Origin: an uncultured Eubacteriales bacterium
Lineage (GTDB): Bacteria > Bacillota > Clostridia > Oscillospirales > Butyricicoccaceae
Assembly: GCA_934630445.1 (NCBI GenBank)
Contig: CAKTWY010000056.1
Span: 1-13,455 of the forward strand
Length of the DNA: 13,455 nucleotides
Direction: 5' to 3'
Made by a program: the position numbers and the translations under genes. Under the pieces are notes generated by a model that saw only the letters and a list, made by a program, of their open reading frames with translations, was not told the origin of the DNA and made no database searches. This document shows, piece after piece, positions 7,737 to 13,354 of the stretch (positions within the stretch are counted from its first letter, which is position 1; each line of letters starts with the position of its first letter).

Positions 7737-8297
7737 ATGCATATAGACGAGATCGTTTCATTGGAAAAATACACGCCTCTCTGGCCTGTTCAATTTCTGG
7801 CAGAAAAAGACCGTTTGCAGGCGGCATTGAATGCGCCTTCACCATGTATCGAACATATTGGCAGCACATCGATCGCCGGTATGACAGCAAAACCCATTAT
7901 TGATATTCTTTTTGGTGTCGAGCAATATCCTCCGCCGAACGTGCTGACCGAGACAGTCACGCAGCTCGGGTACGTGTGCCATGGTGAATGCGGCGTTCAT
8001 GGAAGGATTTATTTCACGCGGCGCAGCGGAGAGAGAAAGTTCAATCTGCATATATGCCTTTGGGGAGGGAATATATGGAATGACAACATTCTTTTACGGG
8101 AATACCTGAGAGCGCACCCGGATAAAGTTCAGGAATACTCAGCGCTGAAGGAAACCATTGTATCACATGGGGAGATCCGCTTATTGGAATACTCCTCACT
8201 TAAGGCTGATTTCATTTCCGACATGCTGCGGTCAGCAAAACAAACCGGACAAGGCGACGAAACATATCATACAAAACAAGGGCGTCACCGCCGGTAA
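7737..8297 (+). CDS. GrpB family protein (UPF0157, nucleotidyltransferase-like fold)
   Basis: The 186-residue product shows the GrpB hallmark IEHIGSTSIAGMTAKPIIDIL (residues 38-58), in which GSTS and the D of KPIID form the nucleotidyltransferase-type active site. It is followed by FNLHI (H105), LREYLRAHP (120-128) and the Y-x-x-LK pattern near 134-138. Relatives are annotated as GrpB family or UPF0157, and some are fused to dephospho-CoA kinase, but the biochemical role of stand-alone members is not settled. I chose ATG 7737. An in-frame TTG at 7725 would add four residues; neither has a clear GGAGG, so translation may be modest. The gene is visibly more AT-rich than its neighbours, has its own strong promoter and is bounded by terminators, a sign that it may have been acquired separately. 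Its last codons lie inside the downstream hairpin, so the basic C-terminal tail is probably not conserved. Confidence 0.88.
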   Translation: MHIDEIVSLEKYTPLWPVQFLAEKDRLQAALNAPSPCIEHIGSTSIAGMTAKPIIDILFGVEQYPPPNVLTETVTQLGYVCHGECGVHGRIYFTRRSGERKFNLHICLWGGNIWNDNILLREYLRAHPDKVQEYSALKETIVSHGEIRLLEYSSLKADFISDMLRSAKQTGQGDETYHTKQGRHRR

Positions 8298-8314
8298 AAA
8301 GCGGTGACGCCCTT
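8278..8314. terminator. Bidirectional hairpin terminator shared by the GrpB-family gene and htpG
   Basis: A perfect 14-base-pair inverted repeat has arms 8278-8291 and 8301-8314 and a nine-base loop containing AAAAA. It overlaps the final codons and stop of the GrpB-family gene. On the plus strand the tail is only CTTCAAAT. On the minus strand the stem is followed by TTGTTTTGTAT, a better U-rich tail, so its main job is probably to end htpG, whose stop lies about 60 bases away. Confidence 0.8.
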
Positions 8315-8373
8315 CAAATATCCACATTACATGCCTCCGGCGGCCGCGCCTGAAAGGCCTGATGCCGCACGAA

Positions 8374-10287
8374 TTACTTCGCGTCCGTCATCAATTCGCA
8401 GATATCGTTTGAAAATGCGGCCGGGTCTTCCAGCGGCAGGCCCTCGATGAGAAGCGCCTGGGCGTAAAGAATGGACGCATATTTTTTCAGCTTGTCCTTA
8501 TCTGCGGCGTACAGCGTCTGCAGCGTATCGAAGACCGGGTGGCTGCCGTTAATCTCGAGGATCTTCTGCGCGCTGATCTTCTCCTGCGTGGGCATGGCGT
8601 TGAGCACCTTTTCCATCTCGATGGACACGCCTCCCTCGCTTGCGAGGCAGACCGGATGGTTTTTCAGGCGCGAGGACAGGCGCACGCCGGCAACTTTGCC
8701 GCCGAGACTCTCCTTCATAAAGTCGAACAGATCGCGGTTGGCGGCTGTCTTCTCCTCGGCCGCTTTCTTTTCCTCCTCGCTCGTCAGGTCAAGGTCGCCT
8801 GCGGAGACGGACTTAAACTTCTTGCCCTCGTGCTCGTCCAGCATGCGGATGACGAATTCGTCGACGTCGTCGACCAGGTAGAGGATGTCAAACCCGCGCT
8901 CGCGCACGAGCTCCGTCTGCGGCAGACGGTCGATGCGCTCATAGCTCTCGCCGCTGGCAAAGTAGATGACGTCCTGGCCCTCTTTCATATTCGCGACATA
9001 CTCGCTGAGGGTGATGAGCTTTTTCTCCTGCGCGGAGTAGAACATCAGCAGTTCACGCAGCAGCTCTTTATTCGCGCCAAAGCCGGTATAGGCGCCGACC
9101 TTCAGCTGCAGGCCGAAGTTCTTGAAAAATTCATCGTATTTTTCACGCTCATCCTTCTGCATCTTCAGAAGCTCCGATTTGATCTTCTTCTCAATGCTCG
9201 CCGCGATCATGCGCAGCTGACGGTCGTGCTGGAGCATCTCACGTGAAATGTTGAGCGAGAGATCCTGTGAATCGACAAGTCCGCGCACAAAGCTGAAGTG
9301 GTCGGGCAGCAGATCGGCGCATTTGTCCATGATGAGCACGCCGTTCGAGAAAAGCTGCAGCCCCTTTTCATACTCGCGCGTGTAATAGTCGTAGGCGGGC
9401 TTTTTCGGGATAAAGAGGAGCGCGTTATAGGAGGAAAGGCCTTCCGTCTTATAGTGGATGACGTGCGCGGGCTCGGTGAAGTCGTAAAACTTCTCCTGAT
9501 AGAATTTGGCGTATTCTTCGGGCGTGATGTCCTTTTTATCCTTCTTCCAGAGCGGAGTCATGCTGTTGAGGACGGTATCCTCCAGCACGGTCTCGTACTC
9601 GGTCTTCGCGTCTTCGGGCGCATCCGCGGGCTTTTCCTTCGCGCGGGTGCGCTCCATGTCCATATGGATGGGGTAGCGGATATAGTCGGAATACTTGCGC
9701 ACGATGGAGGCAAGGCGATTGCCCTCCAGGAACTCGTCGTAATTCTCCTCCTCCGTGTTCTCCTTCACAGTCAGGTAAATATCCGTGCCGAACGTATCCT
9801 TCTCCGCCGGCTCGATGGTATAGCCGGCGGTGCCGTTCGACTCCCACTTATACGCCTCGTCGCTGCCGTAGGCACGGCTGATCACCCTGACGTTCGACGC
9901 GATCATAAACGCCGAATAAAAGCCCACGCCGAACTGGCCGATGATATCGACATCATTTTTCGCCGCTTCATTCTCGCTCTTAAAGGCGAGCGAGCCGCTT
10001 TTCGCAATGACGCCGAGGTTCGACTCCAGCTCTTCCTTCGTCATGCCGCAGCCATTGTCGGAGAGTGTAATGAGCCGCTTGTCGCGCTCCACCTTCAGGT
10101 CGATACGAAAATCGTCGCGCGCAAGGCTGACGCTGTCGTCTGTCAGGGAACGGAAATAGAGCTTATCGATGGCGTCGCTCGCGTTGGATATCAGCTCGCG
10201 CAGAAAAATCTCCTTATGCGTATAGATCGAGTGAATCATCAGATCGAGCAGGCGCTTCGACTCGGCCTTAAACTGCTTTGTCGCCAT
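8374..10287 (-). CDS. htpG: Molecular chaperone HtpG (bacterial Hsp90)
   Basis: The 637-residue product is a complete Hsp90. The N-terminal ATPase domain of the GHKL type has ELISNASDAIDKL (residues 31-43, with E31 and N35), SDNGCGM (76-82, D77) and the lid/phosphate-binding GQFGVGFYSAF (117-127). The middle domain follows a short charged linker at about 212-238 and includes the SLNISREMLQ segment that contributes to ATP hydrolysis. The C-terminal dimerisation domain ends with ICELMTDAK and, as expected for bacteria, has no MEEVD tail. HtpG is a cytosolic dimer that remodels client proteins during stress using ATP. The start is supported by GAGGTG eight bases before ATG. It is transcribed alone, away from the alcohol dehydrogenase, from a sigma-A promoter with a CIRCE operator just downstream of the -10, so heat-shock control by HrcA is expected. 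Identification is certain. Confidence 0.98.
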   Translation of the reverse strand: MATKQFKAESKRLLDLMIHSIYTHKEIFLRELISNASDAIDKLYFRSLTDDSVSLARDDFRIDLKVERDKRLITLSDNGCGMTKEELESNLGVIAKSGSLAFKSENEAAKNDVDIIGQFGVGFYSAFMIASNVRVISRAYGSDEAYKWESNGTAGYTIEPAEKDTFGTDIYLTVKENTEEENYDEFLEGNRLASIVRKYSDYIRYPIHMDMERTRAKEKPADAPEDAKTEYETVLEDTVLNSMTPLWKKDKKDITPEEYAKFYQEKFYDFTEPAHVIHYKTEGLSSYNALLFIPKKPAYDYYTREYEKGLQLFSNGVLIMDKCADLLPDHFSFVRGLVDSQDLSLNISREMLQHDRQLRMIAASIEKKIKSELLKMQKDEREKYDEFFKNFGLQLKVGAYTGFGANKELLRELLMFYSAQEKKLITLSEYVANMKEGQDVIYFASGESYERIDRLPQTELVRERGFDILYLVDDVDEFVIRMLDEHEGKKFKSVSAGDLDLTSEEEKKAAEEKTAANRDLFDFMKESLGGKVAGVRLSSRLKNHPVCLASEGGVSIEMEKVLNAMPTQEKISAQKILEINGSHPVFDTLQTLYAADKDKLKKYASILYAQALLIEGLPLEDPAAFSNDICELMTDAK

Positions 10288-10310
10288 GAAACTTCACCTC
10301 AAAACAAATG

Positions 10311-10337
10311 TTAGCACTCTTCGTATCAGAGTGCTAA
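10311..10337 (-). promoter_or_regulatory. CIRCE operator (HrcA binding site) of htpG
   Basis: TTAGCACTC at 10311-10319 and GAGTGCTAA at 10329-10337 form a perfect inverted repeat with a nine-base spacer, exactly the CIRCE consensus bound by the heat-shock repressor HrcA. It lies between the htpG -10 hexamer and the htpG ribosome binding site, covering the expected transcription start and early leader. This is the position from which HrcA blocks transcription in the absence of heat stress. Confidence 0.97.
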
Positions 10338-10341
10338 CATT

Positions 10342-10370
10342 ACTATAGTACAAGCCGGCGTCGATTGCAA
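10342..10370 (-). promoter_or_regulatory. Sigma-A promoter of htpG
   Basis: Read on the minus strand, TTGCAA (plus-strand 10365-10370) and TATAGT (plus-strand 10342-10347) are separated by 17 bases. The start point would fall near 10335, inside the CIRCE element, leaving a leader of about 50 bases before the htpG ATG. The match to consensus and the link to CIRCE make this convincing. Confidence 0.85.
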
Positions 10371-10457
10371 GATATAAGTTTGACTTTATTGTGAATCCGT
10401 TCCAATTCTGCCGCATCAGCGTGTCTTCGCCTGCAGGGCGGCAGTATGCTGATGCTA

Positions 10458-10486
10458 TCGACTTTGCACACTGCGCGTGGTATAAT
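10458..10486 (+). promoter_or_regulatory. Extended -10 promoter for the alcohol dehydrogenase leader
   Basis: TATAAT at 10481-10486 is preceded by TGG, giving a TGn extended -10. The -35 region at the proper 17-base spacing is TCGACT (10458-10463), a weak match. A TTGCAC at 10464 is too close (11 bases) to serve. Transcription should start near 10493, about 224 bases before the dehydrogenase ATG, so the transcript would begin within the palindrome that follows. Confidence 0.7.
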
Positions 10487-10490
10487 AAAT

Positions 10491-10518
10491 CCAAAACAAG
10501 CGCGAGCGCTTGTTTTGG
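10491..10518. repeat. 28-base palindrome at the predicted transcription start
   Basis: The arms CCAAAACAAGCGC (10491-10503) and GCGCTTGTTTTGG (10506-10518) are perfect complements around a GA centre. The position, from about -2 to +26 relative to the predicted start near 10493, suits a repressor operator. As RNA it would fold into a hairpin with a CGAG loop followed by UUUU, so an early-termination role is also possible. No regulator family can be named from the sequence. Confidence 0.75.
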
Positions 10519-10713
10519 GTACGGGAGCAGGCTGCCGCCGATTGCGGCAGCTCAGGGTATGGAACCGGAGAGTGAATCCCCGGTTCCATGAAAATTGAGT
10601 GCGCAAACATGCGATGCACGCGCGGCGCACAGTCGCACGTTGGCGCACGCGCCTGCGGGCGCGGGTGTAATGTAGCAGGTGTAACATAAGGAAAAACGAA
10701 ACGGAGGTATTAT
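10519..10713 (+). promoter_or_regulatory. Structured leader region with two strong hairpins, unassigned
   Basis: Downstream of the palindrome the leader holds two perfect stems. GCTGCCGC/GCGGCAGC spans 10531-10551 (8 pairs, loop CGATT). ATGGAACCGG/CCGGTTCCAT spans 10559-10589 (10 pairs, 11-base loop AGAGTGAATCC). After that comes a GC-rich stretch (10598-10660) with several short complementary blocks, for example GCGCC TGCG GGCGC at 10650-10663. It matches no riboswitch, T-box or small-RNA consensus that I know, and no credible open reading frame covers it. It could be a regulatory leader for the dehydrogenase gene or a separate small RNA. Confidence 0.5.
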
Positions 10714-10716
10714 TTG

Positions 10717-11898
10717 ATGCATTCTTTTATCAGCTATACGCCGACCAAGGTCATTTTCGGCAGTGACGCGCGCGCGCATCTTGTGCCGGAGCTTGAGGCG
10801 GCGAGCGCCAAGCGCGTGTTTCTCCTCTACGGCGGCGGCAGCGCCGTCAAAAGCGGCCTGATCGGCGAAACAGAGCGCGCGCTCGCAGACGGGGGCATCG
10901 CATGCCTTGCCTTCGGCGGCGTCCAGCCGAACCCGACGCTCGCCTTTGCGCGCAAAGCGGCCGGGGCTGCGGCGGAATTCGGCGCGGATTTCATCCTCGC
11001 CGTCGGCGGCGGCAGCGTGATCGATACGGCCAAGGCCGTGGCAGACGCGCTCGCCAGCCCGGGTGCGGATATCTGGGATCTGTGGCTGAAAAAGACGCCG
11101 CTCACGAAAGCTCTGCCGGTCGGCGTGATCCTTACGATCCCCGCGGCAGGCAGTGAGATGAGCGATTCGGCCGTACTGACCAACACGGAGGAAATGAACA
11201 AGCGGGGCCTCTCCTCCCCGCACCACAGGCCGCGCTTTGCGCTGATGGACCCGGCGCTGTGCGCGACGCTGCCGCCCTATCAGGTCGCGTGCGGCGTGGT
11301 GGACATCATGATGCACACGCTCGACCGTTACTTTAATCCCACCGAGGGCAACGACCTGACGGACGAGCTGGCCGAGGCGCTCCTGCGTGTAGTCATCCGT
11401 CACGGCCCGGCGGCTGTCGCAAACCCCGCAGACGCGCACGCGATGAGCGAGCTGATGTGGTGCGGCAGCCTTTCGCACAACGGTCTGACAGGTCTGGGCG
11501 CGGTGACCGATTTTGCCCCGCACCAGCTCGGCCACGCGCTGAGCGCGCGCTTCGGCGTCGCGCATGGCGCAAGCCTCTCCGCCATCTGGGATTCGTGGGC
11601 CCGCTACGACGCAGCGCTCTGCCCCGCGCGCTTCGCGCGCTATGCGAAAAACGTCTGGGGTATTGACGGCATGGACGAGCGCGCCGCAGCCGAGGCCGGC
11701 ATCGAGCGTACAGCGGCGTATTTCCGTTCGCTTCAGATGCCGACGTGCTTTACCGCTCTCGGCATCGGCGTGCAGACGGACGATATGCTTGATACGCTCG
11801 CAACCGACGTCTCCTATGGGCGCACGCGCACGATCGGCTCTCTGCGCGTACTGGGATACGACGACATCCGGGCGGTCTACGTGCAGGCAAACCGGTAA
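10717..11898 (+). CDS. Iron-containing alcohol dehydrogenase (YqhD / butanol dehydrogenase-like)
   Basis: The 393-residue product is a group III alcohol dehydrogenase. The N-terminal nucleotide-binding domain contains VFLLYGGGSAVKSG (34-47), the FGGVQPNP segment (66-73, common in this family) and VGGGSVIDTAKAVA (96-109). The metal site in the helical C-terminal domain is formed by D196 and H200 (DIMMH), H269 (PHQLGH) and H283 (AHGASLS). These positions correspond closely to D194, H198, H267 and H281 of E. coli YqhD. Family members reduce aldehydes to alcohols (or the reverse) with NAD(P)H; YqhD prefers NADPH and broad aldehyde substrates. I chose ATG 10717 because GGAGGT lies eight bases upstream; the TTG codon just before it is not needed. 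It has its own promoter and long structured leader and ends in a terminator, so it is a single-gene transcript. A role in fermentation or aldehyde detoxification is likely, but the substrate is not determined. Confidence 0.94.
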   Translation: MHSFISYTPTKVIFGSDARAHLVPELEAASAKRVFLLYGGGSAVKSGLIGETERALADGGIACLAFGGVQPNPTLAFARKAAGAAAEFGADFILAVGGGSVIDTAKAVADALASPGADIWDLWLKKTPLTKALPVGVILTIPAAGSEMSDSAVLTNTEEMNKRGLSSPHHRPRFALMDPALCATLPPYQVACGVVDIMMHTLDRYFNPTEGNDLTDELAEALLRVVIRHGPAAVANPADAHAMSELMWCGSLSHNGLTGLGAVTDFAPHQLGHALSARFGVAHGASLSAIWDSWARYDAALCPARFARYAKNVWGIDGMDERAAAEAGIERTAAYFRSLQMPTCFTALGIGVQTDDMLDTLATDVSYGRTRTIGSLRVLGYDDIRAVYVQANR

Positions 11899-11940
11899 GG
11901 TGTTCCCGCTGGAGATCGGTTTGCTTCCAAGCGAATACGG

Positions 11941-11978
11941 GGGGCGGCAGCGTTTTCGCTGCCGCCCCTTCTGATTTT
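11941..11978 (+). terminator. Rho-independent terminator after the alcohol dehydrogenase
   Basis: A perfect 12-base-pair GC-rich stem (11941-11952 and 11957-11968) has a TTTT loop and is followed by TTCTGATTTT. It starts 42 bases after the dehydrogenase stop. The minus strand lacks a T-rich tail here, so it acts only on the plus-strand transcript. Confidence 0.92.
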
Positions 11979-11994
11979 CGCAGGGCCGTTCCCG

Positions 11995-12450
11995 TTACCT
12001 GCGGCTGAAGACAAAATATGCGCCCGCTTTGGAGGCGATGGCCAGCGCCAGGATCACCGCGGAGGTATAAAAGGCCGTCATGTTGTACAGAGAAGCCGTC
12101 AGCGTGATAAAAAGCAGGCATATCACCAGAACATCCCATACCACTCCGCCGCTTTTGTCATGGAGATACCGGTTTCTTTCATCCAGTTCGGTCTGCATCT
12201 GTTCTTTGAGCAGCGCGCGGTCTTTCAGCAGCTTTTTGTTATGAACAATTCTGTAAATGACATAGATGAAGCCGCCGAAGAAGATGATGCGGCTGACACG
12301 TTTCGCCAGATCTGTCATGATTCTCGAGTCGCCGCCGCCCGTCTCTCCGACGACGAACATGTACGCCAGCATCAAAACGACAACCAGCCATAAAATGCGG
12401 ATCCGCCATTGGATTTTTTGTGTATACGGCAAATGCTCAAAGCGTTTCAT
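11995..12450 (-). CDS. Small membrane protein with four predicted helices, partner of the Xre regulator
   Basis: I do not recognise a characterised family. The 151-residue product has four hydrophobic stretches, at about 18-35, 53-69, 103-121 and 125-148. A charged cytosolic-type segment (70-100, containing KDRALLKEQMQTELDERNRY) lies between helices 2 and 3. Small membrane proteins with a D-E-R-N motif before the third helix, encoded directly after a short Xre regulator, are a recurring pair in Firmicutes, as I remember it. I chose ATG 12450: the GGAGG at 12460-12464 lies nine bases upstream of it, whereas the ATG at 12457-12459 abuts the GGAGG and cannot use it. The longer reading frame back to 12525 only overlaps the regulator gene. 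With this start it overlaps the end of the regulator gene by 14 bases, so the two are translationally coupled. The function is unknown. Confidence 0.82.
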   Translation of the reverse strand: MKRFEHLPYTQKIQWRIRILWLVVVLMLAYMFVVGETGGGDSRIMTDLAKRVSRIIFFGGFIYVIYRIVHNKKLLKDRALLKEQMQTELDERNRYLHDKSGGVVWDVLVICLLFITLTASLYNMTAFYTSAVILALAIASKAGAYFVFSRR

Positions 12451-12667
12451 ACGTTTCATCCTCCAATCTCTTGTTTTCTTCCAGGCAGCACAGCTCTTCC
12501 ACCGTGATGTGAAATACGCAGGCAAGCCGGTACGCCAGCATCAAAGAGGGGTTGTACTGCTCCTTCTCGATGGATATGATCGTTCTGGCCGATACACGGA
12601 CCAGGGAGGCCAGCTGCTGTTGCGTCATCCCTGAAAGCGTGCGCAGTTCCTTCAGCTTTGTTTTCAT
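12437..12667 (-). CDS. Xre-family helix-turn-helix transcriptional regulator (short YozG-like type)
   Basis: The 76-residue protein is almost entirely one HTH_3 domain. It runs LKELRTLSGMTQQQLASLVRV (residues 5-25), SARTIISIEKEQYNPSLMLAYRLA (26-49), then FHITVEELCCLEE (52-64). Helices 2 and 3 correspond to MTQQQLASLV and SARTIISIEK. The I-x-x-I-E-x-x-x-Y-x-P-S-L pattern is typical of the short YozG/YgzD-type regulators of Gram-positive bacteria, which are usually cytosolic DNA-binding dimers paired with a membrane protein. The ATG has AAAGG about eight bases upstream. Its promoter overlaps two tandem palindromic repeats, so negative autoregulation is likely. The gene overlaps the start of the membrane protein gene downstream. 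The HTH assignment is secure; the signal it senses is unknown. Confidence 0.93.
   Translation of the reverse strand: MKTKLKELRTLSGMTQQQLASLVRVSARTIISIEKEQYNPSLMLAYRLACVFHITVEELCCLEENKRLEDETYETL
12460..12464 (-). promoter_or_regulatory. Ribosome binding site that decides the start of the membrane protein gene
   Basis: GGAGG on the minus strand lies inside the last codons of the regulator gene. It is nine bases from the ATG at 12448-12450 and directly adjacent to the ATG at 12457-12459. Only the former spacing is workable, so translation starts at 12450. Confidence 0.75.
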
Positions 12668-12685
12668 GGTCGCAACCTTTCCAAA

Positions 12686-12719
12686 TATGAAGTTTGCTTC
12701 TTATGAAGTTTACTTCATA
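12686..12719. promoter_or_regulatory. Tandem palindromic operator upstream of the Xre regulator
   Basis: TATGAAGT TT ACTTCATA at 12702-12719 is a perfect 8+8 inverted repeat. A second, imperfect copy (TATGAAGT TT GCTTCTTA) lies at 12686-12703, so the ATGAAGTTT motif repeats every 16 bases. The perfect copy overlaps the 3' end of the -10 hexamer of the regulator promoter, and the other covers the start of the transcript. This is the arrangement expected for a repressor that controls its own gene. Confidence 0.8.
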
Positions 12720-12745
12720 TTAGCATATACCATCCTATTCGTCAA
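12717..12745 (-). promoter_or_regulatory. Sigma-A promoter of the Xre regulator-membrane protein pair
   Basis: On the minus strand TTGACG (plus-strand 12740-12745) and TAATAT (plus-strand 12717-12722) are separated by 17 bases, with TG one base before the -10 hexamer. Transcription would start near 12710, inside the tandem operator, giving a leader of about 43 bases. Confidence 0.85.
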
Positions 12746-12789
12746 TCAAAAAATGCACGCTTTACAAAATAACGCAATCGATTTTTTAC

Positions 12790-12818
12790 TTGACCTGACA
12801 GCCGCGCTGCTTTACACT
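12790..12818 (+). promoter_or_regulatory. Sigma-A promoter for the plus-strand membrane protein gene
   Basis: TTGACC at 12790-12795 and TACACT at 12813-12818 are separated by 17 bases, with an AT-rich stretch just upstream. The start would be near 12825. The leader then contains a short hairpin, GGCCGC/GCGGCC at 12839-12856, followed by seven A residues and the ribosome binding site. The hairpin's role is not clear. Confidence 0.72.
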
Positions 12819-12883
12819 AAAAGCGGGGATATCAGAACGGCCGCCCGCGAGCGGCCAAAAAAAGAGAAGGAATGGTGGCAGGT

Positions 12884-13318
12884 ATGAAAAAGGGCAAGTA
12901 CGGGATTTGTCTGTGGTTTTATGCGATGGTGGCATTTGTGCTCGCATTTTTGGGGCAAACGCTTCTTTGCGGGCTGCTGCTTGGTTTTGTCATTTTGGCC
13001 GAGCGCGACGAATGGCTGACGAAGCAGGTCATCCAGGCGTTTTTCCTTACCATCTTCAGTTCGTGCGTGTCGGCGGTGTTCGGCATTCTGTCGGTCTTCA
13101 GTGCGATCCCGTTCCTCGGCGGCATCGTCGCGGGCATTCTCAGCTTCGTCAACGGTATTGTATCGCTGCTGGTGCTGATCTTCGTCATTATTGCTCTGAC
13201 ACACGTCTGCAGGGAGCAGGACGCCAATGTACCGTTTTTCGCAGGGCTTTCAAACCGGGCGTTGGGCTATATTGCACGTACGGTTTACACCGACGGCCCT
13301 TCCGGTCCGCAGGCATAA
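12884..13318 (+). CDS. Small multi-helix membrane protein, DUF4870/Tic20-like in layout
   Basis: The 144-residue product is mostly hydrophobic, with predicted membrane segments at about 8-40 (possibly two), 50-75 and 78-107, and a short hydrophilic C-terminal tail. The segment ERDEWLTKQVIQAFFLTIF (40-58) between the first and second hydrophobic blocks resembles the K-x-x-F-V-x-x-H-x-K-Q-A region of DUF4870/Tic20-like proteins, where the chain re-enters the membrane. This likeness is from memory and only moderate. I chose ATG 12884: AGAAGGA at 12865-12871 abuts the upstream ATG at 12872, which is therefore too close to be used, while 12884 has somewhat long spacing of 12 bases. The gene diverges from the Xre regulator pair, about 75 bases separate the two promoters' -10 boxes, and it may or may not share regulation. 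The function is unknown. Confidence 0.75.
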   Translation: MKKGKYGICLWFYAMVAFVLAFLGQTLLCGLLLGFVILAERDEWLTKQVIQAFFLTIFSSCVSAVFGILSVFSAIPFLGGIVAGILSFVNGIVSLLVLIFVIIALTHVCREQDANVPFFAGLSNRALGYIARTVYTDGPSGPQA

Positions 13319-13323
13319 ACGGA

Positions 13324-13354
13324 TATAAAAAATAGACACAGGCTATTTTTTATA
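13324..13354 (+). terminator. AT-rich hairpin just after the last membrane protein gene
   Basis: A perfect 12-base-pair inverted repeat (13324-13335 and 13343-13354) with a seven-base loop ACACAGG begins five bases after the stop codon. The stem is almost entirely A and T, with six T residues in the 3' arm. It is placed like a terminator and the T run fits, but such a weak stem might be inefficient. It could act in both directions. Confidence 0.55.

Noticed and set aside
9298..10314. Plus-strand open frame of 338 codons opposite htpG
   Set aside because: It is the mirror of the highly conserved Hsp90 N-terminal and middle domains and even crosses the CIRCE region; no independent motif.
10464..10486. 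TTGCAC as the -35 element of the dehydrogenase promoter
   Set aside because: Only 11 bases separate it from TATAAT; the extended -10 makes a good -35 unnecessary.
10519..10600. T-box, THF, c-di-AMP, guanidine or other known riboswitch
   Set aside because: Short resemblances such as GGAGAG or GTGAATCC occur, but the defining conserved cores (for example the T-box GGGTGG-ACCGCG element) are absent.
10552..11565. Minus-strand open frame of 337 codons over the dehydrogenase and its leader
   Set aside because: Antisense to the metal-binding dehydrogenase with all ligands present; no recognisable domain or start signal.
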